NCBI RefSeq assembly: GCF_014174215.1
Contig: NZ_JABEQL010000001.1
Span: 1-64,000 of the forward strand
Reading direction: 5' to 3'
DNA from: Gluconacetobacter tumulicola
Lineage (GTDB): Bacteria > Pseudomonadota > Alphaproteobacteria > Acetobacterales > Acetobacteraceae
DNA: 64,000 nucleotides
Shown: piece by piece, positions 8,813 through 17,308 of the stretch
Position numbering within the stretch: position 1 is the stretch's first letter
How the letters are laid out: each line of letters starts with the position of its first letter
The notes under the pieces: model-generated
The model's input: the letters and a program-made list of their open reading frames with translations, nothing else
Database searches by the model: none
What the model was told of the DNA's origin: nothing
Translations under genes and position numbers: made by a program

Positions 8813-9709
8813 ATGAACGACATTACCCTGGCCCATCTGTCCGATCTGCATCTTGCACATGATGGGCTGCGGTTTCCGGCATGGGCCCTGCTGAACAAGC
8901 GCATGACCAGCCAGCTCTCCTGGCGGCGAAAGCGCCGTTTCCTGCATGTCGACACCGTTCTGGAATCCCTGGTCACCGACATCCGCGCCATGACACCGGA
9001 TGCCGTGGCCCTGACGGGGGACCTCACCAATCTGGGCCTCCCGGTGGAATGCCGGCGCGCGGCTTCATGGGTGTCGGCACGCCTGCCCCAGCAAACGGCG
9101 ATCATCCCCGGCAATCACGACATGCTGGTGCGCGCGCCCTGGGGCACCACGCTGGGGCTCTGGAAACCCTGGATGGCGACCCGGCCGGATGATTTTCCCT
9201 TTGTCCGACGGATCGGCCCGCTCGCGCTGATCGGCGTCAATTCCGCCTGCCCCACCCCCTGGTTTTCCGCCGCCGGGCGGATCGGGGCGGCGCAGGCCGC
9301 CCGCCTGACCGACATACTGCATGAAACCGGCCGCGAAGGCGCCTTCCGCGTGGTCATGATCCATCATCCACCGGTTCCCGGCATCGTGTCCCGCCGCAAG
9401 GCACTGCTGGATGGCGGACTGTTCGCCACCGCCATTGCCCGGGCGGGGGCCGAACTGGTCCTGCACGGCCACAGCCATCGCTCCGGCCTGTCCTCCCTGC
9501 CCGGCCCCACGGCGACGGTGCCGGTGCTGGGGATTGCCTCGGCCTCGATGCTGGCCCGGGGCCAGGAGCGCATGGCCGCATGGCACCATATCCGCATCGC
9601 CGGCACCGGGCGCGGCTATGCCGCCGAAATCCGCCGCCGGCTGGTCGCACCGGGCCAACCGGTCCAGGAGTTGCCGCCCTGGCGCTTCGATGTCTATCGC
9701 CTCCCCTAG
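8813..9709 (+). CDS. Calcineurin-like metallophosphoesterase
   Basis: The protein has 298 residues from the ATG at 8813, which follows a ribosome-binding GGAGG-type site (about 8802-8808). All five metal motifs of the family are present: SDLHLA (D11/H13), TGDLTN, PGNHD, HHPP and HGHSH. Such enzymes cleave phosphomono- or diesters with two metals. It opens the plus-strand operon containing the LptF/LptG-like pair and the hydroxylase, so a phospholipid- or head-group-directed phosphoesterase in sphingolipid metabolism is plausible. No signal peptide is seen, so it is probably cytosolic. Confidence 0.82.
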   Translation: MNDITLAHLSDLHLAHDGLRFPAWALLNKRMTSQLSWRRKRRFLHVDTVLESLVTDIRAMTPDAVALTGDLTNLGLPVECRRAASWVSARLPQQTAIIPGNHDMLVRAPWGTTLGLWKPWMATRPDDFPFVRRIGPLALIGVNSACPTPWFSAAGRIGAAQAARLTDILHETGREGAFRVVMIHHPPVPGIVSRRKALLDGGLFATAIARAGAELVLHGHSHRSGLSSLPGPTATVPVLGIASASMLARGQERMAAWHHIRIAGTGRGYAAEIRRRLVAPGQPVQELPPWRFDVYRLP

Positions 9710-9734
9710 GCGATGCTTGTATGTGTGGGCCGAC

Positions 9735-10931
9735 ATGATGCGCGCGCCTCGCCCTTCCGCCTTGCTGCAAAGGATCACGCCGGGAACCCTCGACCGTTAT
9801 CTGGTGCGGCAGATGGCACCGCCTTTCCTGATCTCGCTGGCCGTGGTGATGACAGCGCTGCTGCTGGAACGGCTGCTGGTCCTTCTGAACGTGCTGGCAG
9901 CGGATGGCGGCACGCTCAAGATCTTCGCCGGGCTCCTGGCCGACCTCATCCCCCATTATCTGGGCCTGGCCCTGCCGGCAGCGATCTGCGTCAGCGTCTT
10001 TTCGGTCGTTCGGCGGATGAGCCAGAACAATGAGATCGACGCCCTGATGGCCAGCGGCATCTCGCTGCTGCGGATCGCGCGCCCCTTCGTCATGGTGGGC
10101 TCGGTCATGGGCCTGGTGGGGTTCAGCCTCTATGGCTTCATCCAGCCTTATGCCCGCTACGATTTCCGGCAGGCGATGTATTTCGCCGCCCATGCGGGCT
10201 GGGCCCCCCATTTGCAAAGCGGGATGTTCGCAACCCCCGCCGACACGCTGATGCTGACGGCAGACCGGGTCGACGGGGCCGGCACGCGCCTGCACCACGT
10301 CTTCATCCGCGACCGGAGCAGCGGGCTGGAACGCGACATTTCCGCCGAGAGCGGAACCTTGCGGATCGCCGATGACCGGACCTCGGTCCGGCTCGACCTG
10401 GCGCATGGCATCATCGTCACCGACCGGCAGGACACAGCACCGACCCTGGTGCAGTTCGACACCACCACGCGTATCTTCCAGACCGTCTCGCAGGCCCACG
10501 CCTTCCGCCGCCGCGGCAATGACGAGCGGGAACTGACCCTGTTTGAACTGTTGCGGGGCGTGCATACCGGCGATCCGGCAATCCGACGGCCTCATCTGGT
10601 GGCCGAACTCCATTTCCGCCTCGCCCGCGCCCTGGCCATACCCTTCATCCCGATCCTGGCCTGTGCGCTTGCGGGCGTGGCCAAGCGCCAGCGGCGCAAT
10701 CTGGGGCTGGCCATCGCCGCCATCAGCCTGGTCGGCTTCGATCACGCGCTGCAACTGGGGCTGAGCCTGGTCGCCAGCCGCTCGATGTCACCCTGGCTCG
10801 TCATATGGGGGCCATTCTTCCTGTTCTGCGGCGCCTGCGTCTGGCTGATCGTGCATCGGACCGGATCGGCGGGAAGCGGCCGGATCTGGCGGCGCCCCTT
10901 CACCCGGCTGTCGGCCAGCCCCTCGTCATGA
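9735..10931 (+). CDS. LptF/LptG (YjgP/YjgQ) family permease, first of a pair
   Basis: The protein has 398 residues from the ATG at 9735. It has the LptF/G layout: two or three N-terminal transmembrane helices (DRYLVRQMAPPFLISLAVVM, then LIPHYLGLALPAAICVSVFSVV), the coupling-helix region QNNEIDALMASGISLLRI, a soluble periplasmic jellyroll (about residues 150-290) and three C-terminal helices. Family members form the LPS-extracting ABC permease with LptB. This copy lies inside a sphingolipid locus and has no LptB beside it, so it may be a specialised paralog. Its stop overlaps the start of the next gene (ATGA). Confidence 0.82.
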   Translation: MMRAPRPSALLQRITPGTLDRYLVRQMAPPFLISLAVVMTALLLERLLVLLNVLAADGGTLKIFAGLLADLIPHYLGLALPAAICVSVFSVVRRMSQNNEIDALMASGISLLRIARPFVMVGSVMGLVGFSLYGFIQPYARYDFRQAMYFAAHAGWAPHLQSGMFATPADTLMLTADRVDGAGTRLHHVFIRDRSSGLERDISAESGTLRIADDRTSVRLDLAHGIIVTDRQDTAPTLVQFDTTTRIFQTVSQAHAFRRRGNDERELTLFELLRGVHTGDPAIRRPHLVAELHFRLARALAIPFIPILACALAGVAKRQRRNLGLAIAAISLVGFDHALQLGLSLVASRSMSPWLVIWGPFFLFCGACVWLIVHRTGSAGSGRIWRRPFTRLSASPSS

Positions 10932-12037
10932 GTACGCCGCCCCCCTCGCCGACGCGCAACGTGCTGATCGGCTACCTGACGCGCGAACTGATCGGGCGAA
11001 TCCTGACGACAGCGGCCATCCTGCTGGCGCTGATGGAGATCCTGGCGCTGCTGGAACAGTTGACGCCGATCCTGGAACGGCACCAGGGTGCGCGCGGCAT
11101 CGCCTATTTTATGATGCTGCACGCACCCATGCTGGTGGGCGGCACCCTGCCGCTGGCAGTGCTGATCGGCTCTCTGGTCCTGCTGGTACAGATGACAACC
11201 GGCAGCGAGATCGCGATCCTGCGTGCCGCCGGCCTGACCACCCCCGGCCTGACCCGCCTGATGCTGCCCGCGATCCTCGCACTGGGCGTGGCCGGGGCCC
11301 TGGTCGACGACCAGATCACACCGCGCTCGGAACTGGCGCTGGCAAGCTGGTGGAACCGCACCGATCCCCATCCCGAAACCGGGCACGGCTTCTGGTTCCG
11401 CGCCGGTACGACACTGGCCGATATCGGCTATGTCGCCCATGGCGGCACGACCGTCACCCATGTCGACCTGTATCAGCGGGGGCCGAACGGCCGCCTGCTC
11501 CGCACCGTTCATCTCGACACGCTTCGCTATGCGGACGGTACATGGACCGACAATGGCGGACGCAGCCTCGAACCGACCGGCGCCGCCACCGTCCGTACGG
11601 CCACGCTGTCCCCCGCACCGGCGCTGGCGCATGGCTGGCCTGCCGGGATTCGCCCCGCCGACATGATCAGGCTGTCGATGGACACGCCTCCACTTTCGGC
11701 CACCACCATCATCGCGATCCTGCGCGGCCGCATGCCCGCGTCCCAGCCGCCGGCGGCCCTCCGCACTGCACTGCTGGCACGGGTGCTCACCCCCCTCAGC
11801 TTCGCGGTAATGCTGTTATTGGCCTTGCCGGTGGTCTATATCCCACCACGAAGCGGAACACGCAGCTGGCTGCCGGTCTGGTGCCTGGGGGCCGGCCTGC
11901 TGTTCGTGGTCTTCCAGGGCATGCTGCGGGCACTGGGCAACGCCGGCACGCTGCCCGCCCCGGCGGCAACCCTGCCCGGCATCGTGATCTTCACGCTCGC
12001 CGTCTGTGCCCTGGTGTTGAGGATTGAAGAGAGATGA
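10928..12037 (+). CDS. LptG/LptF family permease, second of a pair
   Basis: The protein has 369 residues from the ATG at 10928, overlapping the previous stop by 4 nt. It has an N-terminal helix pair (ELIGRILTTAAILLALMEILALLEQL; PMLVGGTLPLAVLIGSLVLLVQM), a TTGSEIAILRAAGLTTPGL coupling segment, a periplasmic beta-rich region and three C-terminal helices. It probably forms a heterodimer with the preceding protein. The lipid substrate is inferred from context: either LPS or the sphingolipid made by the neighbouring enzymes. Confidence 0.8.
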   Translation: MSTPPPSPTRNVLIGYLTRELIGRILTTAAILLALMEILALLEQLTPILERHQGARGIAYFMMLHAPMLVGGTLPLAVLIGSLVLLVQMTTGSEIAILRAAGLTTPGLTRLMLPAILALGVAGALVDDQITPRSELALASWWNRTDPHPETGHGFWFRAGTTLADIGYVAHGGTTVTHVDLYQRGPNGRLLRTVHLDTLRYADGTWTDNGGRSLEPTGAATVRTATLSPAPALAHGWPAGIRPADMIRLSMDTPPLSATTIIAILRGRMPASQPPAALRTALLARVLTPLSFAVMLLLALPVVYIPPRSGTRSWLPVWCLGAGLLFVVFQGMLRALGNAGTLPAPAATLPGIVIFTLAVCALVLRIEER

Positions 12038-12816
12038 TCGGCACGACCTTACATAACACGAATCTCCGCACCGGCCGAAGCTTCGACCTGGGGAAAATGA
12101 ATCTCCGCCAGTTGTGGATCGCCTACCTCACTTACCCGACGATCCTGCTCTATATCGTTCTGGCCGTGATCAGCCTCGTGGTGCTGGCACGGCAGTTCCC
12201 CGGCATCGGACCGGCCCTGGTCGCCGCTGGTGCCGTCGTCGCGGTCTATCCGCTGGCGTGGTACATGATCCACCGCTTCATCCTGCACGGCCGCTTCCTC
12301 TATCGGATGAAATGGACGGCCACGCTGTGGAAGCGCATCCATTTCGACCATCATCAGGACCCGCATCTGCTGGATGTGCTGTTCGGCTCGCCGCTGAATA
12401 CCATCCCCACCATCGCCATCATCACATTGCCAATCGGCTACCTGATCGGCAATGTCGGCGGCGCCGCGGCGGCAATGGGCACCGGGCTGGTCATCACCTG
12501 CATCTATGAATTCTTCCACTGCATCCAGCACCTGAACTACAAGCCGCGGATGCGCTGGATTCAGAAGATGAAGCAGCGCCATGTCCTGCATCACTTCCAT
12601 GACGAGGACGGCAATTACGGCATCACCAGCTTCGTCGTCGACCGCGTCTTCGGCACCTATTACGTCGATGCCCGCGCCCGGCCGCGCAGCGCGCATGTCT
12701 TCAACCTGGGCTACGATCTGGAAGAAGCCGGCCGCTATCCCTGGGTGATGGAACAGACCGGCGCGCCTCCGCGCGACCGGCCGGACGGGGCGACACCGCA
12801 GCGGAACGCAGCGTGA
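12034..12816 (+). CDS. Fatty acid hydroxylase / sterol desaturase family protein
   Basis: This 260-residue membrane protein carries the complete His-cluster set of the di-iron hydroxylase superfamily: HRFILH, HFDHH, HCIQH and HVLHHFH. Hydrophobic segments lie between the clusters. The start overlaps the preceding stop (ATGA), so it is translationally coupled to the LptG-like gene. Acetic acid bacteria are known to make ceramides with 2-hydroxy acyl chains, so an FA2H-like acyl-chain 2-hydroxylase or a sphingoid C4-hydroxylase is a good guess, but the position hydroxylated is not visible in the sequence. Confidence 0.82.
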   Translation: MIGTTLHNTNLRTGRSFDLGKMNLRQLWIAYLTYPTILLYIVLAVISLVVLARQFPGIGPALVAAGAVVAVYPLAWYMIHRFILHGRFLYRMKWTATLWKRIHFDHHQDPHLLDVLFGSPLNTIPTIAIITLPIGYLIGNVGGAAAAMGTGLVITCIYEFFHCIQHLNYKPRMRWIQKMKQRHVLHHFHDEDGNYGITSFVVDRVFGTYYVDARARPRSAHVFNLGYDLEEAGRYPWVMEQTGAPPRDRPDGATPQRNAA

Positions 12817-13601
12817 CGTCCGACACCCCGCCGGCCGCCCCCCTGACCGTCCTGGTCCTCGCCGGCACCCGTGCCGGCGCCGAGGACCCGATGGCCAGCG
12901 CCGCCAACGTGTCGCACAAGGCGATCCTTCCCGTGGCCGGCCGGCCGATGATCGCACGGGTGATCGACGCCCTTGCCGCCAACCCCCGCATCGGCCGCAT
13001 CGTCATCAGCATCGAAACCCCCGGCATTCTGACGAGCCTCGAACTGGACCATGCGGTGGATTTCCTGCCGCCCGCCGCCGGCCCCAGCGCCAGCGTGATG
13101 GAGGCCCTGCGCACACTCGGCACCCCGCTGCTGGTCACCACCGCCGACCATGCGCTGTTGCGCCCGGAATGGATCGACGCCTTCCTCGACTCCGTCGACG
13201 CACAGTGCGACATGGCCGCCGCCGTCGCCATGGAGGCCGATATCGCGCGCGACGTCCCAGGCACGAAACGCACGATGATCCGTCTGGCCGATGGCGCCTT
13301 TTCCGGCTGCAACCTGTTCCTGTTCCGCACGCCGGCGTCGATCGGCGTGGTGCAGTTGTGGCAGCGGATCGAGCAGGAACGCAAACGGCCGCTGCGCATG
13401 GCGCGTCTGCTGGGGATCGGCACCCTGCTGCGCTACGTGACTGGCGGCCTGACCCGCGCGGCCCTGTGCGCAAGGGTCGGCAGCCTGAGCCAGGCCTCGG
13501 TCAAACTGGTCGCCCTGCCCGACGGCCGTGCCGCCGTGGATGTCGATAAACCCGCCGACCTGATTCTGGTGGAATCCCTGCTCCGGCCCCCCTCCGAATG
13601 A
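12813..13601 (+). CDS. Nucleotidyltransferase family protein (MobA/GlmU-N-like)
   Basis: The protein has 262 residues, starting with a GTG that overlaps the hydroxylase stop (GTGA). The N-terminal Rossmann-type region TVLVLAGTRAGAEDPM...HKAILPVAGRPMIARVIDAL matches the G-x-G...K-P signature of sugar-nucleotide/NTP transferases, though GxGTRM is loosened to AGTRAG. A TTADHALL segment supplies the metal-binding Asp. Substrate unknown; the operon suggests activation of a polar head group. It is the last gene of the 8813-13601 operon. Confidence 0.7.
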   Translation: MTSDTPPAAPLTVLVLAGTRAGAEDPMASAANVSHKAILPVAGRPMIARVIDALAANPRIGRIVISIETPGILTSLELDHAVDFLPPAAGPSASVMEALRTLGTPLLVTTADHALLRPEWIDAFLDSVDAQCDMAAAVAMEADIARDVPGTKRTMIRLADGAFSGCNLFLFRTPASIGVVQLWQRIEQERKRPLRMARLLGIGTLLRYVTGGLTRAALCARVGSLSQASVKLVALPDGRAAVDVDKPADLILVESLLRPPSE

Positions 13602-13614
13602 AGGACGCATCCCT

Positions 13615-13732
13615 GTTCTTTTTTAAAAAAAAGAACCAAAAAACTTTTGATTCCTTGAGGGAAATCCTGCGGGCATCGTCGGACACCAAACGGATAAAAG
13701 TCTTTTTGCTTCTTTTTCTTCAGAAAAAGAAG
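13615..13732. repeat. A/T-rich double inverted repeat after the operon
   Basis: Two perfect inverted repeats flank this element. The first is a 10-bp stem at 13615-13636 built from GTTCTTTTTT and AAAAAAGAAC. The second is a 10-bp stem at 13709-13732 (CTTCTTTTTC, loop TTCA, GAAAAAGAAG). Poly-T/poly-A composition in an otherwise GC-rich genome suggests a terminator-like or small intergenic repeat element. It separates the sphingolipid operon from the downstream glycosyltransferase. Confidence 0.55.
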
Positions 13733-13760
13733 AAAGAGACCGCACGGTTCGCATAACTCC

Positions 13761-14846
13761 ATGCGCATCGCCTACATCATCAACTCGCTGGAGGGCGGCG
13801 GCGCTGCCTTCCCCGTGCCCGACATCACCGGCGTCCTGCGCCGCGCCGGGCACGAGGTCGCCATCTTCGCACTGCTCCGCCGCGACGGCCGCGCTCTGCC
13901 GGCGATGCAGGCAGCCGGCCTCCCGGTCCAAATCTGTCCCGAAGGACAACGCGACCATCTGGCAGCCCTGCGCTGGCTGAACCACCAGATCGGAAACTGG
14001 CACCCCGACCTGATCTGGACGTCCCTGACCCGGGCCACCGTGATAGGACAGATGGTGGGGCTGAAGCGCCGCCTCCCCGTCGTCAGTTGGCAGCATTCCG
14101 CCGGCCTGAGCCCCGCCAACACCCGCCTGCTGCGCAGCCTGCGGGGACTGAGCCGGATCTGGGTCGCCGATTCCAGTTGCGTGCTGGATTTCATGCGCCA
14201 CCGGCTGCGGATTCCGGCAAACCGCGCCGCATTGTGGCCAATTTTCCGCGCCGATCCCACCTGCCCGCCCGCCCGCGCCTGGCAAGCCGGCGAAATCGTA
14301 CGGATCGGCTCTCTGGGGCGGCTGCATCCGGTCAAGGGCTATGACGTGCTGTGTCACGCCCTCGCGCTGCTGAAGAACGACCTGTCCCTGCCGCCTTTTC
14401 AGGTCACCATCGCCGGCGAAGGCGATGCACGCCCCCAACTCGAAAGCCAGATCCGGGAACACGGCCTGACCACGCTGCGCCTGGCAGGCTTCACCAGCGC
14501 GGTGGCCGGCTTCCTGTCCACCCAGCACGGCTACGTCCAGCCCTCATTGCATGAAGGACTGTGCATCGGCGTGCATCAGGCCATGCAGGCGGGCCTGGCC
14601 CCCGTCGCCTCCGCGGTCGGCGAGATCCGCTACACCGTGCAGGACGGCGTGTCCGGACTGCTGGTTCCCCCCGCCGATCCCACCGCCCTGGCCGAGGCCC
14701 TGGCAAGGATGCTGCGCCAGCCCCAAGCCCTGGCCACCATGGGCCAGGCCGCACGAACCCACGTGCTGGACCTGTTCGCCCCCGAACGGTTCGATGCCGC
14801 CGGCGATGCGATCCTGGCACGGATCACGCCCCCTCGGCGCGGCTGA
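13761..14846 (+). CDS. Glycosyltransferase family 4 protein
   Basis: This 361-residue protein has the GT-B layout. The N-terminal IINSLEGGGAA loop is typical of GT4 enzymes, the linker is VRIGSLGRLHPVKGYDVL, and the C-terminal donor domain has TIAGEGDARPQLE and the EX7E-type segment SLHEGLCIGVHQAMQAGLAPVAS. It would transfer a sugar from a nucleotide donor to a lipid or glycan acceptor in the cytosol. It follows the sphingolipid operon after an A/T-rich repeat. A glycosyl-ceramide role is possible but not shown. Confidence 0.82.
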   Translation: MRIAYIINSLEGGGAAFPVPDITGVLRRAGHEVAIFALLRRDGRALPAMQAAGLPVQICPEGQRDHLAALRWLNHQIGNWHPDLIWTSLTRATVIGQMVGLKRRLPVVSWQHSAGLSPANTRLLRSLRGLSRIWVADSSCVLDFMRHRLRIPANRAALWPIFRADPTCPPARAWQAGEIVRIGSLGRLHPVKGYDVLCHALALLKNDLSLPPFQVTIAGEGDARPQLESQIREHGLTTLRLAGFTSAVAGFLSTQHGYVQPSLHEGLCIGVHQAMQAGLAPVASAVGEIRYTVQDGVSGLLVPPADPTALAEALARMLRQPQALATMGQAARTHVLDLFAPERFDAAGDAILARITPPRRG

Positions 14847-14852
14847 GGCCTC

Positions 14853-15764
14853 CTATCGGCCCTTGCCGATCCTCCGCCGACTCAGACGATCCAGTTCGAT
14901 CGCGATCCGACGCGGCGAGCGGCTGATCCGCTTCGCATCCACCAGCGTCACATCCCCGGCGGCGGACAAAGTGTGCAGGCCGTCGGTATAGGGCTTCCAG
15001 TCCGCCGCCGCGACGATGGGCGCGCCGGCCCGGGCGACAAAGCGCGTCGTCCCCAGTTCGGTGATCGTCAGAGGCACGATCGCCCCGCCATACGTGCCCG
15101 TGCAATCCTGGGTCGGCAGCACCACCCGCCCATCAACCAGGATCGGCGTGCCCCCCGGCCGCGCACTGCGACGATCCCGCCGCACCGGATTGCCGGGATG
15201 CAGATGCCACGGGCCGCGCAGCGTGTCGGCCCAGGCGACATGCAGCAGACTCTGCTTGTCTTCCGCCGACCCGCTGGAGGGGCAGTAGAACATCCACCAC
15301 CTACCATCGATCCGCACCGGCGAAGCATCGATCGCCGCTTCGGGAAAGGCGAAATCGGGGACCTTCTCCCAGCGATCGGGAAAGGAGGCGGCGCGATACA
15401 ATGTCAGCCGACCGGACCGATAGGCTTCGGGCAGCAGATAGATCTCATCCCCTTCCGCGATCACCACCGGATAGGACAGATGCCACGGCTCGGACAGCGC
15501 CGACCGTGCATCCAGAAGGCGCATCGCCCGATCGAAGACGAAGACGTCGATCCGGCCGATCCGGTCGCGATAATCATAAACCTCGGCAAACAGATACAGC
15601 CGATCATCCCGCCACACCCCGAACGGATCGGCCAGAAAACGGAACGGCCCGAGATCCGGCAGCCAGGTCACCGGTAACCCGTCAACGCCGCCACGCGCCA
15701 GGATTTCGGGCAGCGCACAGGGCAGAATGCCCGTCCGCCAGATATCGGTGCGCAGGATGCCCAT
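14853..15764 (-). CDS. GINT1-N-like / beta-propeller protein (possible glycosylhydrolase-43 fold)
   Basis: The protein has 303 residues from the ATG at 15764, preceded by GGGGAG at good spacing; an ATG at 15776 is an alternative. The repeated pattern FLADPFGVWRDDRLYLFAEVY, HLSYPVVIAEGDEIYLLPE, AIDASPVRIDGRWWMFY and PILVDGRVVLPTQD is a bladed propeller, like the N-terminal domain of plant glucosamine inositolphosphorylceramide transferase 1. That domain is often found stand-alone or fused to formyltransferase or glycosyltransferase domains in bacteria. It converges with the glycosyltransferase (6-nt gap). The biochemical role is unknown; the link to glycosylated sphingolipids is suggestive only. 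Confidence 0.6.
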   Translation of the reverse strand: MGILRTDIWRTGILPCALPEILARGGVDGLPVTWLPDLGPFRFLADPFGVWRDDRLYLFAEVYDYRDRIGRIDVFVFDRAMRLLDARSALSEPWHLSYPVVIAEGDEIYLLPEAYRSGRLTLYRAASFPDRWEKVPDFAFPEAAIDASPVRIDGRWWMFYCPSSGSAEDKQSLLHVAWADTLRGPWHLHPGNPVRRDRRSARPGGTPILVDGRVVLPTQDCTGTYGGAIVPLTITELGTTRFVARAGAPIVAAADWKPYTDGLHTLSAAGDVTLVDAKRISRSPRRIAIELDRLSRRRIGKGR

Positions 15765-15848
15765 GCCGCTCCCCATGCTGCAAGGCCGCCCCATGACGGC
15801 CGCCGAGCGGTCTATCCCATCAGGCCGCGTTCGCAAACCTCCGCGACC

Positions 15849-16382
15849 GTGACGCGCCGACCCACCCGTGGCATGGTGCGCGGGATGCCCATCGATCCCA
15901 TCCAGAACCAGATCGCCATCCGCCGCGCGGTCAATCATCTCTGCGGCCAGATGGGCTGGGCGGCCCTGAACGAACTGATCCTGCCGGACGGGCGCCGGGC
16001 GGATGTCATGGCCCTGCGGCCCGACAACGGATTCGTCTGCATCGAAATCAAATCCGGCCCCCGCGACTTCCTGACCGACCGGAAATGGACCTGCTATCAC
16101 GATTGGTGCGACCAGCTTTTCTTCGCCGTCGATCGCACTTTTCCTCTTTCCCTGCTGCCCGAGGCGACCGGGATCATGGTCGCCGATACCGATACCATCC
16201 CCGACGGCCTGAACGTGATCGCCGAAACCGCCATCCTGCGGCCATCGGCCACGACCGCCCTGCCGTCCGCACGGCGGCGGAAGCTGACATGGCTGTTCGC
16301 CACCCAGGCAGCCGCACGGCTGGCCCGTCTGGACGACCCCGCCATCACGGCTGCCCTGCGGATGGCAGGGCGGGCCGAATGA
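15849..16382 (+). CDS. mmcB: MmcB family DNA repair protein
   Basis: The protein is up to 177 residues; internal ATG codons at 15873 and 15885 are equally plausible starts. Its PD-(D/E)XK-like core is visible as LILPDGRRADVMAL followed by FVCIEIKSGPRDFLTDRKW, with the conserved YHDWCDQLFFAVD block. MmcB proteins are small alphaproteobacterial SOS-associated proteins. Molecular activity is not firmly known; the fold suggests nuclease ancestry. It is followed 41 nt later by an inositol-monophosphatase family gene. Confidence 0.8.
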   Translation: MTRRPTRGMVRGMPIDPIQNQIAIRRAVNHLCGQMGWAALNELILPDGRRADVMALRPDNGFVCIEIKSGPRDFLTDRKWTCYHDWCDQLFFAVDRTFPLSLLPEATGIMVADTDTIPDGLNVIAETAILRPSATTALPSARRRKLTWLFATQAAARLARLDDPAITAALRMAGRAE

Positions 16383-16423
16383 TCGCGCTCCGCCCCATCC
16401 AACCAACCCTGAAAGGTTTTCCG

Positions 16424-17215
16424 ATGTCCGATGCCGCCATCCTGCGCCGGTTCGAGGCCGCACGCTCCATCGTCCGCGACGCGGCCGATCTGGCCATGGC
16501 GATGCGCCCGCCGCCGGGCGGCCCCTCGGGCAAGCAGAAGAGCGCCCAGGACTGGCTGACCGAAGCCGACGGCGCGGTCGAGGCCCTGATTTCCGAACGG
16601 ATCGGCGCCCTGTTCCCCGAGGACGGCTTCCAGGGCGAAGAAGAAGGACGCACCCGTACCGGCCAGTTACGCTGGGTGGTCGACCCCATCGACGGCACAT
16701 CCAACTACGCGCGCGGCCGTCCACGCTGGTGCGTCTCGCTGGGCCTGATGGATGGCGACCAGCCGGTCGCCGGCATCATCCACGCCCCGGCCCTGAACGA
16801 GATCTATACCGCCGTGCGAGGCCACGGCGCCTTCCTCAACGGCCGGCCGATCCAGGCTTCGCCGGTGACGGATACAAGGTCCGCAATGGTCGAGATGGGG
16901 TGGAGCAACAAGGTCCCGGACGGCGTCTATGCGGCCAAGATGGCCGCGATCCTGGATCTTGGCGCCATGCCACGCTCCGGCGGCTCCGGCGCGCTGGCCC
17001 TGGCCGATGTCGCGTGTGGCCGGCAGGACGGCTATCTGGAAATGGTCATCAACCTGTGGGATGTCGCGGCAGCGCTGGTGCTGCTGGAGGAAGCCGGGGC
17101 CCGCTTCTCCCCCTTCCTGCGGGATGGCGGGCTGGATGGCGGCATCACCCTGCTAGCGACGGCACCCGGAATCGCCGACGATCTGGCGGCGGCACTCGCA
17201 GTACCGCTGGACTGA
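16424..17215 (+). CDS. Inositol monophosphatase family protein
   Basis: The protein has 263 residues from the ATG at 16424, with GAAAGG 8 nt upstream. The Mg-dependent phosphatase motifs are intact: an acidic FQGEEEG (usual GEE), WVVDPIDGTSNYARG, and C-terminal LWDVAAALVLLEEAGA. Substrates in this family include inositol-1-phosphate, histidinol phosphate, PAP and fructose-1,6-bisphosphate. The sequence does not decide among them. In acetic acid bacteria it might be a histidinol-phosphatase or a suhB paralog. Confidence 0.85.
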   Translation: MSDAAILRRFEAARSIVRDAADLAMAMRPPPGGPSGKQKSAQDWLTEADGAVEALISERIGALFPEDGFQGEEEGRTRTGQLRWVVDPIDGTSNYARGRPRWCVSLGLMDGDQPVAGIIHAPALNEIYTAVRGHGAFLNGRPIQASPVTDTRSAMVEMGWSNKVPDGVYAAKMAAILDLGAMPRSGGSGALALADVACGRQDGYLEMVINLWDVAAALVLLEEAGARFSPFLRDGGLDGGITLLATAPGIADDLAAALAVPLD

Positions 17216-17308
17216 TCGGCTGCCGCCAGCCATGGTTACGCCATAAAAATCCGGCAGGAGTGGGCGTGGGTCGATGGCCCACCACACGCCCAGCCGAACA
17301 TACGGAGC

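Noticed and set aside
9354-10754. 466-codon minus-strand open frame opposite the LptF-like gene
   Set aside because: No recognisable fold, Gln/His/Asp-rich; the plus-strand LptF-like reading has membrane helices and family motifs.
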